Shown piece by piece: positions 32,821-41,128 of a stretch of DNA of 64,000 nucleotides. The translations under genes and the position numbers were made by a program. The stretch is from a virus. The DNA lies in IMG/VR virus record IMGVR_UViG_3300042894_005140, positions 1 to 64,000 of that record; one strand, written 5' to 3'. The notes under the pieces were generated by a model. It did not search any database and had not been told where the DNA came from. It was given only the letters and a program-made list of their open reading frames with translations. Every line of letters begins with the position of its first letter. Positions within the stretch are counted from its first letter, which is position 1.

Positions 32821-34254
32821 TTAATATAATAATTTATGATTAATAATTCTATCTTTAGCTTCAGTAGCATTAATAAGTTCAAATCTTTCTCTTGGTTGCC
32901 AAGTAGAAAATAACTCATCAAATGCTTCAATTACTCTTTTACCTTGAGTTTCTCCAGTAAATCCAGCTTCATTTATAGCCCATTCTCTACCTTTTAAACC
33001 TTGAACTTTACGTTCTTCAGGAGTTAATTTATACACATTCATGATTTGTTCAGCAGCGTCTTCAGGACGGCAAGTGTCATCCCAAATGTAAGGAGTTGGA
33101 GGTGAACCTACAAGTGTACGTGATGAAGGAAATACTGGATAGGCCCATTCTTTATGTTTTTTATAAGTACCTTTATGATTTGAAGGAATTTCTGGTGAAG
33201 GTGTAAACCATTCTCCATTTTCATCTTCAAATCCCATTTGATCTTGCATACCCCCAGTCACGTTTGCAATGATTGGGTTACCTGATAGAATTGCTTCTGT
33301 TAAACTTAATCCCCATCCTTCATTAGATGTTAATAAAATTTGACAATCTGTACTATTATATAACATATTCATATGGGTTGGATCAAATCTAGCATCAGTA
33401 AAAATGACATTATATTGATCTCCATTCAATATCAACTCAATAACAGCTTCTAAATCAGTACCATGATCACTTATTCGTTCAGTATGAAGTACCAACACAC
33501 ATTTTTTAGCTTGTTCAATAGGCAACTGATCAATAAAATACCTATAAGCTAACATTGTATCTGGAATTTGTTTGCGACGAATGTTTCTTGAATTAAAGAA
33601 TAAAGCAAAATCATATTCTTTACCTTTAAATAAATTTTTCTTAAATTCTACTAATTTAGAATCCTTTTTATCTAATGGTTTAAAGACTTCATGATTCAGT
33701 CCATGAGGAACATATTTAATAATTTTTTTATCTGCTTTATCACCTAAAACAAGCTTATTAATATTTACTGTTTGTTTTGAAATACCCATCAGCAAATCAC
33801 AAGCTTCATAATACGGTAAGTTATATAATGGTGCTGGGTAGTCATCCCAAATGTTTAGGTAAGTAATTGGAATTGACTTACGAATTTCATTTTCCATAGC
33901 AAACAACCAAACAAAGTAACGAGGATCAGTAATCAACATAATAGCATCTGGCTGTTCAATTTTAATCAATTGTCTTAAAATGTCTGAATTGCCATATTCA
34001 TTTACAGGATACATTACTACGGATGAATCAGTTAGTCCGGTAATGTCATTTGTTGATTGAGATAGATCTAAACGTTGACCTGCTTCTGGATGTGTAATGG
34101 CACCTCCTAAATTAACCCAATTAAAATGTTGAGCAGTGTGGATTACAATTTCTTTGGCTACTGTTGCTACACCAGAAGTAACTCTAATGTCATCACAGAT
34201 AAGCATAATTTTCTTCCTCTTATCAGGAGGTAAGTAAGCAAAACTTGAATTCAT
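32821..34254 (-). CDS. GT4-type glycosyltransferase
   Basis: 477 aa. KIMLICDDIRVTSGVATVAKE at the start, FFNSRNIRRKQI in the middle and TSNEGWGLSLTEAILSGNPII late give a GT-B enzyme with the GT4 E-G-x-x-L-x-x-x-E signature. First gene of the sugar run, 8 nt after the RHH gene stop. Confidence 0.85.
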   Translation of the reverse strand: MNSSFAYLPPDKRKKIMLICDDIRVTSGVATVAKEIVIHTAQHFNWVNLGGAITHPEAGQRLDLSQSTNDITGLTDSSVVMYPVNEYGNSDILRQLIKIEQPDAIMLITDPRYFVWLFAMENEIRKSIPITYLNIWDDYPAPLYNLPYYEACDLLMGISKQTVNINKLVLGDKADKKIIKYVPHGLNHEVFKPLDKKDSKLVEFKKNLFKGKEYDFALFFNSRNIRRKQIPDTMLAYRYFIDQLPIEQAKKCVLVLHTERISDHGTDLEAVIELILNGDQYNVIFTDARFDPTHMNMLYNSTDCQILLTSNEGWGLSLTEAILSGNPIIANVTGGMQDQMGFEDENGEWFTPSPEIPSNHKGTYKKHKEWAYPVFPSSRTLVGSPPTPYIWDDTCRPEDAAEQIMNVYKLTPEERKVQGLKGREWAINEAGFTGETQGKRVIEAFDELFSTWQPRERFELINATEAKDRIINHKLLY

Positions 34255-34261
34255 GTATTTT

Positions 34262-34456
34262 TTAGTTTTTAATTTCTAGGTTGTTGTGTGAATGAACTTT
34301 TTTTCTAAAATCTTCATCTGTAAGATACAAATGAATAGTGCGGTCAGCAAGTTTTTGTAAAGAAAATTTGTACTTAACACATGCAATCTTGAAATCCTCA
34401 AATAACTCACTCTGTACTTTCACAGAGGTTAATGTCATATCCTTTTTATTTGTCAT
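34262..34456 (-). CDS. ribbon-helix-helix-like DNA-binding protein (64 aa)
   Basis: TLTSVKVQSELFEDFKIACVKY: one beta strand then two helices is the ribbon-helix-helix layout. Likely a small repressor or RNA-binding regulator. It sits between the nuclease gene and the sugar cluster. Confidence 0.65.
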   Translation of the reverse strand: MTNKKDMTLTSVKVQSELFEDFKIACVKYKFSLQKLADRTIHLYLTDEDFRKKVHSHNNLEIKN

Positions 34457-34499
34457 AGCTTTTATTTAATTTTTATATATATAAATATATGAAGATTTT

Positions 34500-35453
34500 T
34501 TAAGATATACTAGCGGTACAAAGTTCTTTTTTATTTTTAAAAGGACAATACATGCAGTTCCATTTTGATGGGTTTGGTTCAAATACTTTATCTTTATATG
34601 AACCATCATGGTTAAATACTTCTTCTATAAATGAATTAATAGTGTTAGTTGCTTTACCCATTTTAATTTTACCACTAGCAGGAGTGTATTCTTGAATCCT
34701 AGATATTGGAAATGGTGATTCTTCCCATATTTTTCTTTTAACAATAAAAAATTCTATTTCAATATTGTCTTCAGGTACTCCAAATTGTTTACTATAAAAC
34801 TTTTTATAAAGGACTAATTGGAGTTGTTTAGTTTCATCTTTTTTAGTTTTATCATCCCAACCGCTTCTAGATGTTTTAATATCTATAATTTTAAAAGTAT
34901 TAGTTGGTTCATGATACAAAACAACATCCAAGTAGCCTTTATATAAGATAGTTCTAAATTCAGAATGAGGATTAAGTAATAGAGGTACTTCACAGCCCAC
35001 TAAAAACCATCCTTGTTTACCAAAATACCCACTTCGTTTTTTCTTTACAAAATTTAAAATAGCTAAACCATCTTCATAAAACTCTCTCATTTCAACAGGA
35101 TCACTAAAATGAACATTTTTATTAGATTTATAATCTTTTAAATATGTTTCTCTAAAGCGTTCCTCAAAATATTCTTCTAAATTAATTCGGTCCGCTTCAG
35201 CACCACTAATATTGTATATAGTTGTTATATAGTGTTGTATAACCTCATGTAGTGCAGTTCCGAATGTCATATGAATAGACTGTTCAGATGTATAATAACC
35301 GTCTCTATATTGTAAAGACCATTTACGAGGACAAGACAAAAACATAGACATTTGACTATAGGAAATTGCTTTTTCAGTAGCATAATTAATTTCCTTTAGA
35401 GTATGTTGTTTGATTTGTTTTACAATTGCAGGTATTTTTTTCTTTTTACTCAA
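34500..35453 (-). CDS. Cas4/RecB-like PD-(D/E)XK nuclease
   Basis: 317 aa. Conserved SCPRKWSLQYRD and FGTALHE near the start, then the catalytic set YKGYLDVVL and FKIIDIKTSR, and C-terminal cysteines (NCMYCPFK) with Cys41 that could ligate an iron-sulphur cluster. This is the PDDEXK_1/Cas4-like nuclease plan. Its neighbours are replication genes, so a role in DNA end processing or host DNA breakdown is likely. No Cas gene or CRISPR array is present. Confidence 0.85.
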   Translation of the reverse strand: MSKKKKIPAIVKQIKQHTLKEINYATEKAISYSQMSMFLSCPRKWSLQYRDGYYTSEQSIHMTFGTALHEVIQHYITTIYNISGAEADRINLEEYFEERFRETYLKDYKSNKNVHFSDPVEMREFYEDGLAILNFVKKKRSGYFGKQGWFLVGCEVPLLLNPHSEFRTILYKGYLDVVLYHEPTNTFKIIDIKTSRSGWDDKTKKDETKQLQLVLYKKFYSKQFGVPEDNIEIEFFIVKRKIWEESPFPISRIQEYTPASGKIKMGKATNTINSFIEEVFNHDGSYKDKVFEPNPSKWNCMYCPFKNKKELCTASIS

Positions 35454-35456
35454 AAC

Positions 35457-35711
35457 TTATTTTTTACCTTTAAGCATCTGGATTGTTTTCTCTAGATATA
35501 GAGCTAAATCCATTGCTTCTTCTTTAGCATGTTGTAGATAGTCTAATACAGATAAATCTGTTCTATCTAAAGTATTGTTATACTTGTTTTTACCCATCTC
35601 AGCCCTTTTAATATGCTCATCAATAACTGAGTCTACAATTGAGTCTGTTTCAATTATGGTTCTTGTTTTTGGATGTTCTCCTCTAAAACCTAAATCACTG
35701 TTTTTTGTCAT
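35457..35711 (-). CDS. MazG-like nucleotide pyrophosphohydrolase fragment-type protein (84 aa)
   Basis: The C-terminal half, LDRTDLSVLDYLQHAKEEAMDLALYLEKTI, matches a small phage family related to MazG/dUTPase-like all-alpha pyrophosphohydrolases (E-E-x-x-D pattern). Likely hydrolyses nucleoside triphosphates. Confidence 0.6.
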   Translation of the reverse strand: MTKNSDLGFRGEHPKTRTIIETDSIVDSVIDEHIKRAEMGKNKYNNTLDRTDLSVLDYLQHAKEEAMDLALYLEKTIQMLKGKK

Positions 35712-36127
35712 TGGATTTCTTTTAATAACTTTTTAATTTCTTTTTCATCAATTCCTGATTTTTCAAGAATGTATTCTACTCCTTCTTTTTTAAGAATGTA
35801 TAAATAATCCTCAGCCTCACCTAATGATATAGTGTAAAAATTAGCTACATGTTGTAGTAGTGAGTTGCTAGGCTTCTTTTTTGAAGTTTTGATGTATTTG
35901 AGGAAGACATTCTTTTTAGGTAACATAGAACAATAGTATTTATAAGTTTTTTCTTTATCAGGGTAGGGTATTCTTTGGCCAAAATTTGCAACCTCAGTGT
36001 ATCCTTCATACATACTTACAAATCTATGAACCATATAAGAGTTAAATGACTCTTGCTGGTCTTCCGTAAAAGAAGACCAGGACGTTTTATTAGTGGTGAT
36101 TTCTTTTAACCAATCAAATATCGTCAC
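35708..36127 (-). CDS. clamp-loader small subunit, T4 gp62-like
   Basis: 139 aa. MTIFDWLKEITTNKTSWSSF, YMVHRFVSM and the MLPKKNVFLKYIK segment match gp62-type subunits of T4-like phages. With the gp44-like ATPase (36540-37475) it would load the sliding clamp. Separated from that gene by two small genes. Confidence 0.75.
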   Translation of the reverse strand: MTIFDWLKEITTNKTSWSSFTEDQQESFNSYMVHRFVSMYEGYTEVANFGQRIPYPDKEKTYKYYCSMLPKKNVFLKYIKTSKKKPSNSLLQHVANFYTISLGEAEDYLYILKKEGVEYILEKSGIDEKEIKKLLKEIQ

Positions 36128-36356
36128 CGCCGTATTCTTTTCTTAATTCCTTAGGCAATGCTTCAAGTAAAATTTCTCCACTTTCTACATCATAAAATAC
36201 AGGAATAGGAATAAGAGCATCTTCATCAGCGCCTACTACAAAACGAGATACTTTTCGAAGGATAACTCCTTGACTCCAAATTTTACCACCTGATGGTGTT
36301 TCCATTGATGTTGTCTTAGACAAATCAAAATTAAGGTTCATTTGATTATTTTTCAT
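36114..36356 (-). CDS. hypothetical protein (80 aa)
   Basis: MKNNQMNLNFDLSKTTSMET, then a beta-rich segment with VVGADEDALIPIPVFYDVESGEIL. Conserved-looking but not recognised; inserted among clamp-loader genes. Confidence 0.55.
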   Translation of the reverse strand: MKNNQMNLNFDLSKTTSMETPSGGKIWSQGVILRKVSRFVVGADEDALIPIPVFYDVESGEILLEALPKELRKEYGGDDI

Positions 36357-36543
36357 TTTCTTTATGTTTTTTCCATTCTAAATAAAATCCTACAGCAACT
36401 AAGGTATTCATTCCAAATGATGCTATAATTTCTTTAATATCATCATACACATTCATAGTTAGGTGAACATGACCTACCATCCAAAAAGGAACAGATAAGT
36501 TACTTGCTACCCAAAGTATAAAAAAGTGGATGAATTTTTTCAT
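36346..36543 (-). CDS. small membrane protein (65 aa)
   Basis: Hydrophobic N-terminus (FIHFFILWVASNLSVPFWMVG) and a second hydrophobic segment near the C-terminus before KKHKENEK. Not recognised. Confidence 0.5.
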   Translation of the reverse strand: MKKFIHFFILWVASNLSVPFWMVGHVHLTMNVYDDIKEIIASFGMNTLVAVGFYLEWKKHKENEK

Positions 36544-37475
36544 ATTACTCTTTTACTTAAAATTAATGATAAAATTCTAGATATCAAAGCCATAATGTTT
36601 ATTTCTTTATCAATTCTAAAATTAGCATGGTATTGATATTCTTCAATATGAATAATAACTTCACCCATACTTGTAGGAGCATATTTATCTACATTATCAA
36701 ATAAAAATCTAAATAATTCTTCAAAATCATTAACACTAGAATCAGCTATAATCTGTCTAATGTTATTAAATGACTTTGTTGTTGGTTTGCATAATTCCAT
36801 GAGTACTTGATTTTTGTAGTTACTAGACACTAATATATTTTTATCAATGACTACCTCATCACCTGTTACACCCATTTGAAGTGTATTAAGCATTTTACGT
36901 AGATCAGGATAAAATTGATTAATAACTAGTTTTAAGTCCTCAGCTCCCATCCCAACATTCTCTTTTTTAAGAATGTCTATAATATGATAAGCAATATCTT
37001 GTTTTGATGGAGGTACAATTTTAAGTACCTGGCAGCGTGATTGAAGAGGATCAATAATACGCTCAACATAATTACAAGTTAAGATAAATCTTGTAGTACG
37101 GGCAAATGTTTCAATAATGTTTCTTAATGATGCTTGTGCTTGGATTGTAAGAAAATCTGCTTCATCCAAGATAACAACTTTAAGAGGTTTAAACGAGGCC
37201 ACAGATGAGAAGCCCTGGACCTTATCCCTAATAGTATCAATACCACGCTCATCGGAAGCGTTAATATAGAGATAATCGCAATTGAGATTATTAACAATAA
37301 GTTTAGCAAGAGTAGTTTTACCGGTACCAGCAGGGCCGTAGAAAATAAAATTTTGAATATCATTCTGTTCTAGATACTTTGAAATAGTACCTTTAATTTG
37401 TTCATTTCCTACATATGTAGAAAGATTTTGAGAACGATATTTCTCAACCCAAAGTGTATGTTGCTTAGAACTCAT
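36540..37475 (-). CDS. clamp-loader ATPase, T4 gp44 / RFC-like
   Basis: 311 aa from the ATG at 37475 (MSSKQHTLWVEKYRS), inside the end of the upstream gene; the W-x-E-K-Y-R start is typical of RFC proteins. Walker A YGPAGTGKTT (46-55), VVILDEADF Walker B and QSRC (arginine-finger motif). It opens the sliding clamp at 40368 and works with the gp62-like subunit. Confidence 0.9.
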   Translation of the reverse strand: MSSKQHTLWVEKYRSQNLSTYVGNEQIKGTISKYLEQNDIQNFIFYGPAGTGKTTLAKLIVNNLNCDYLYINASDERGIDTIRDKVQGFSSVASFKPLKVVILDEADFLTIQAQASLRNIIETFARTTRFILTCNYVERIIDPLQSRCQVLKIVPPSKQDIAYHIIDILKKENVGMGAEDLKLVINQFYPDLRKMLNTLQMGVTGDEVVIDKNILVSSNYKNQVLMELCKPTTKSFNNIRQIIADSSVNDFEELFRFLFDNVDKYAPTSMGEVIIHIEEYQYHANFRIDKEINIMALISRILSLILSKRVI

Positions 37476-37731
37476 AGTCTCCGTATATTGAATATTTTTT
37501 AGGTTCTGGTTCTTTAATTTCAACCTCATCACTTACAATAGCATATAATTTTCCTGCTGTTAGATCTAATCTAAATGCTTTAGGTTTAACTACAGCTACT
37601 TGATACCAAGCCTCTAGAGCATCTGTAATAGACTTTTGAACCTCATTAACATTACTCATCTTCCAATTGTCACCTGGAGGGACACGAGAACCAATCTCGA
37701 TTAGTTTTTCTTGTATTTCTATTTTGCTCAT
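37465..37731 (-). CDS. hypothetical protein (88 aa)
   Basis: MSKIEIQEKLIEIGSRVPPGDNW, helix then beta strands. Overlaps the clamp-loader start by 11 nt and the upstream gene by 4 nt. Not recognised. Confidence 0.55.
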   Translation of the reverse strand: MSKIEIQEKLIEIGSRVPPGDNWKMSNVNEVQKSITDALEAWYQVAVVKPKAFRLDLTAGKLYAIVSDEVEIKEPEPKKYSIYGDYEF

Positions 37732-37916
37732 AACTTAATTTGATCTTGAAAATATGGAATTAAACTCTCAATAGGATAATTTATGTAGGTATGGTTTGCT
37801 GTTGCCATACCCACATAAATCCTATCAGTACCTGGAATAAAATATAATGTTTTGATAGTTAATAATTGACCATCAATAGTAATAAGTTTTCCAATTAATG
37901 ATACTGCATCTTGCAT
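37728..37916 (-). CDS. hypothetical protein (62 aa)
   Basis: Beta-barrel-like pattern (SLIGKLITIDGQLLTIKTLYF) with a hydrophobic core; no family recognised. Located just after groEL. Confidence 0.5.
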   Translation of the reverse strand: MQDAVSLIGKLITIDGQLLTIKTLYFIPGTDRIYVGMATANHTYINYPIESLIPYFQDQIKL

Positions 37917-37926
37917 AATTGTTAAT

Positions 37927-39540
37927 TTACATCATTCCCATCATGTTGCCAAACCCTTCATCACCTTTCTTTTCTTCTGGTTTGTCAACAATAACAGCTT
38001 CTGTTAATAAGATAGTACCAGCCACTGAAGCAGCGTTTTCGAGTGCTGTACGAGTTACTTTAGCTGGATCAATTACTCCAATTTCTCTCATGTCATGAAA
38101 ATCTTCATCAAACAAATTGAATCCGTACCAATAATCACCTCCTGTTGCTCCTGATAATGCGTTGTAAATGTCTTCTAATTCATAACCAGCATTAGATAAA
38201 ATTTTCTTAAATGGTTCAGCACAAACATTATAAACAATTCTACCACCAATACTATTAAGATCACTAATACCATTTCGAGCATGTAACAAAGCCATTCCAC
38301 CACCAGGTACAATACCTTCTTCTAAAGCAGCTTTAGTTGCTTGAAGAGCATCATCTACTCGATCTTTCTTTTCTTTCATTTCCGCTTCAGTAAACCCACC
38401 AACATGAACAACTGCTACACCACCAATAAACTTAGCCAAACGTTCTTGCAACTTTTCTTTTTCATATGGTGAAATTGCTTTTTCAATTTGATTGTGAAGT
38501 TCTTCAATACGGTCTGTGATTTTGTCTGACTCACCTTTACCATCTACAATAGTAGTTTCATCTTTACCTACAGTCACAACACGAGCTTGACCAAACCAAT
38601 CCCAACTAAACTTATCCAACTTCATACCTTTTTCAGTACTGAATACTTGTCCACCAGTCAAGATAGCAATGTCTTCAAGAATTAGTTTACGACGGTCTCC
38701 AAAATCAGGAGCCTTAACAGCTACAACTTTCAAAATACCTCTTGCTTTGTTTACAATCAAAGTAGCAAGCGCTTCACCATCTACATCTTCAGCAATAATA
38801 ACTAAAGGTTTATTTTGGTTAGATACAGCTTCTAAAATAGGCAACAACTCTTTTACTTGAGTAAATTTCTTGTCTGCGATCAAAATCAAAGCATCTTGTA
38901 AAGTAGTAGTCATTGAATTGTTATCAGTTACAAAGTAAGGTGATTTGTAACCTCTATCAAACTGCATACCTTCTACTGTTTCAAGATATGTTTCACCGTT
39001 TTTAGATTCTTCAATGAATACAACACCTTCACGACCTACTTTTTGCATCGCTGTAGCAATTAATTCACCTACTTCTGGATCGTTGTTTGCTGAAATTGTA
39101 GCGATTTGTTTAAGTTGTTCCTCATTTGAAATATCTTCTTTAATTTCATGACGGAGATGTTCAATTACTTCTTTTACTGCTTTATCAATACTACGTTTAA
39201 TCTCAACAGCATTTTCACCATGGTTAAGATATTTAAGACCTTGTTTAGCCATTTCACGAGCCAACAAAGTAGATGTTGTAGTACCATCACCAGCATTATC
39301 AGCAGTTTTAATAGCTGCTTGTTTAACTAATTGTACTCCCAATTCTTCAATTGGATCTTCTAATGTGATTGATTTAGCTACTGTGACACCATCTTTAGTG
39401 CTTTGAGGAATACCTCCATTAGCAATAACTACGTTACGTCCATTAGGACCTAAAGTGGCTGTAACAGCATCAGCTAGTTTATCAATACCACTAATCATTT
39501 TTTCCCTTGCTTCGGGACCGAATTCTATAACTTTGCTCAT
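37927..39540 (-). CDS. groEL: GroEL-type chaperonin
   Basis: 537 aa, close to the usual 540-550. [11 protein letters not shown] at the ATP site, [23 protein letters not shown], a [14 protein letters not shown] apical-domain segment and a Met/Gly-rich tail (GNMMGMM) make the call secure. It would fold phage or host proteins with the GroES gene lying directly upstream. The equatorial, intermediate and apical domains all appear present, so it is probably functional. Confidence 0.97.
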   Translation of the reverse strand: MSKVIEFGPEAREKMISGIDKLADAVTATLGPNGRNVVIANGGIPQSTKDGVTVAKSITLEDPIEELGVQLVKQAAIKTADNAGDGTTTSTLLAREMAKQGLKYLNHGENAVEIKRSIDKAVKEVIEHLRHEIKEDISNEEQLKQIATISANNDPEVGELIATAMQKVGREGVVFIEESKNGETYLETVEGMQFDRGYKSPYFVTDNNSMTTTLQDALILIADKKFTQVKELLPILEAVSNQNKPLVIIAEDVDGEALATLIVNKARGILKVVAVKAPDFGDRRKLILEDIAILTGGQVFSTEKGMKLDKFSWDWFGQARVVTVGKDETTIVDGKGESDKITDRIEELHNQIEKAISPYEKEKLQERLAKFIGGVAVVHVGGFTEAEMKEKKDRVDDALQATKAALEEGIVPGGGMALLHARNGISDLNSIGGRIVYNVCAEPFKKILSNAGYELEDIYNALSGATGGDYWYGFNLFDEDFHDMREIGVIDPAKVTRTALENAASVAGTILLTEAVIVDKPEEKKGDEGFGNMMGMM

Positions 39541-39541
39541 A

Positions 39542-39832
39542 TTAATCTTTATTTACTTTAGCTAAAACTTGATTTTCAGGACCCAGCCAATATTCTTGAC
39601 CTTCATATTCCATTTTACTAAAACCCATTGTAGGCAATACAACTGTATCTCCTACACTCAGCATAGTAGGAATAAAAGTTCCTGTAGCTGAATAGTAACC
39701 TTTTCCAACTGCTACTACTTCTCCTAGTTTGTTTTTCTCATTCCCCAAGTCAGGGACAATAATGCCTCCATATGACGTCTCTTCAGACTCAACAGGCTTA
39801 ACGATAACTGAATTATAAATTGCTTCTAACAT
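39542..39832 (-). CDS. groES: GroES-type co-chaperonin
   Basis: 96 aa, the usual length. NSVIVKPVESEETSYGGIIVP contains the mobile loop (G-G-I-I-V/L), and LGEVVAVGKGYY follows. One nt separates its stop from the groEL ATG region, so both are co-expressed. Phages more often carry only one of the pair. Confidence 0.93.
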   Translation of the reverse strand: MLEAIYNSVIVKPVESEETSYGGIIVPDLGNEKNKLGEVVAVGKGYYSATGTFIPTMLSVGDTVVLPTMGFSKMEYEGQEYWLGPENQVLAKVNKD

Positions 39833-39833
39833 A

Positions 39834-40127
39834 TCAAAAATTAAACTTTTGTGTAAATGAATTAATTACATCACTATATTCACCAATGTACTCTTGTAAT
39901 GAGTCATATGATTTACTATTTACTTTATCCTTAGCGATTGATCTTAAAGCGCTTCCTAAATTACTATAATGACCTACAATTTTATTATAGTCTTTACCTG
40001 AATCACTATATCTAGTGTCTGGTGTGACTTTAATATTAACAGTCATACAGTTGTCATCCATAGAAATGAAATAAGGTTCCATAACAGGATCATTAATAAA
40101 ACGGGTATATTCTTTTTCAGTACTCAT
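39834..40127 (-). CDS. hypothetical protein (97 aa)
   Basis: Alpha/beta protein (MSTEKEYTRFINDPVMEPYF), first gene of the unit containing GroES/GroEL. The ATG is 4 nt after the -7-like box. Not recognised. Confidence 0.6.
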   Translation of the reverse strand: MSTEKEYTRFINDPVMEPYFISMDDNCMTVNIKVTPDTRYSDSGKDYNKIVGHYSNLGSALRSIAKDKVNSKSYDSLQEYIGEYSDVINSFTQKFNF

Positions 40128-40131
40128 AACA

Positions 40132-40163
40132 TTAATATAACATTCTTTTTTTATTGTTCCAAA
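40132..40163 (-). promoter_or_regulatory. phage promoter, chaperonin and glycosyltransferase unit
   Basis: TTTG-N20-TATATTAA; 4 nt to the ATG at 40127. No further copy was seen until 24592, so the unit may span about 15 kb. Confidence 0.7.
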
Positions 40164-40366
40164 CTTTCTTCAATAAGTGGTTGTTCATCTTCAATCACTT
40201 CAGCCTCTTCTATTAAACGAACAAACCAAAACATTCCATCTTTTCTAAATACATTAGTTGTATTTGTATAACCTTTAAATAAATTTGTATCAATTCCTGT
40301 GTGTTCAGGAATTACTCTAATGATGTGATACAAGTCATCTTTGATAGTAATTAATGGTATACCCAT
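40151..40366 (-). CDS. hypothetical protein (71 aa)
   Basis: Starts at 40366 (MGIPLITIKDDLYH), 1 nt after the sliding-clamp stop. Beta-rich with a Glu-rich C-terminal tail. Possibly a clamp-associated peptide, judged only from its location. Confidence 0.55.
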   Translation of the reverse strand: MGIPLITIKDDLYHIIRVIPEHTGIDTNLFKGYTNTTNVFRKDGMFWFVRLIEEAEVIEDEQPLIEESLEQ

Positions 40367-40367
40367 A

Positions 40368-41108
40368 TTATAGTTCTTTAGCAATTACATAATACTCACT
40401 TTTGATACTTCCATTGTCAAATGCTAGTCTCATAATTCCATCTAAATTAATTTCCATAGTACAATTAGCAACATCTTTATTACAGTACATGATTTCTTTA
40501 ATTAAATTAGAATTATAATGAGCTTTAAATTCATTAGGTAAATTATTAGTAGTAATATCTGGTAAGTAAAAAGATACCTTATTTGAGTATTCAATGTTAC
40601 CTCCAAACATCATTTCCAATTGTAAATCACCATCAGCGTTTATAAACGGCTTAAATACAACTGTATCAGTGTCTGCGAGTGCTGATTTTGCTTTGATTAT
40701 AGCGTTTATACTTTCATTATCTAACGTGGCTTCAATATTGTATACACCATCACCAACATACTCTCCAGCCTTAGGAATAATCATATTATCAGCTAAAGCA
40801 TAATTAAGAGTAAATTGATTATCAGCTACAATAAGTTTAGTAATTAACTTATGTTGTCTTATATAACTTAAATCTAAATAACCATTTGTAATAGATAATA
40901 ATTTAAGTAATTGAGATGTATTACTGATTGAAATTGTTGCATCTTCTAATTCAAAATCATCACATGTTACTGTTCCGATCATTGAATTGTCAGGGGAATT
41001 GAATTTAATAATTAATTTACTATCTTGAATGTCCCACTTAACTTTTTCATTCATTCCATTCAAGTAATACTTGGAAATAATTGAAACTAAATCTAATTTA
41101 TTAATCAT
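40368..41108 (-). CDS. sliding clamp, T4 gp45-like
   Basis: 246 aa, the length of gp45-type clamps. The duplicated alpha/beta arrangement, an N-terminal half with VTCDDFELEDATISISN and a C-terminal tail SIKSEYYVIAKEL fit. It would encircle DNA and bind the polymerase encoded 20 nt upstream. Confidence 0.75.
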   Translation of the reverse strand: MINKLDLVSIISKYYLNGMNEKVKWDIQDSKLIIKFNSPDNSMIGTVTCDDFELEDATISISNTSQLLKLLSITNGYLDLSYIRQHKLITKLIVADNQFTLNYALADNMIIPKAGEYVGDGVYNIEATLDNESINAIIKAKSALADTDTVVFKPFINADGDLQLEMMFGGNIEYSNKVSFYLPDITTNNLPNEFKAHYNSNLIKEIMYCNKDVANCTMEINLDGIMRLAFDNGSIKSEYYVIAKEL

Positions 41109-41128
41109 AACTTATTTATTATATATAT

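Noticed and set aside
34483-34490. A perfect -7-like box before the RHH gene
   Set aside because: The base group at the -33 position is CTAG, not TTTG/CTTG, so it was not counted as a promoter copy.
34500-35453. Cas4-like nuclease as a sign of a CRISPR system
   Set aside because: There is no repeat-spacer array and no other Cas gene; the protein fits stand-alone phage RecB/Cas4-like nucleases next to replication genes.
38669-39330. Plus-strand open frames inside groEL (also in the polymerase, RNR and others)
   Set aside because: They lie opposite well-supported genes, have no start context or promoter and no recognisable motifs. I found no supportable plus-strand gene in the window.
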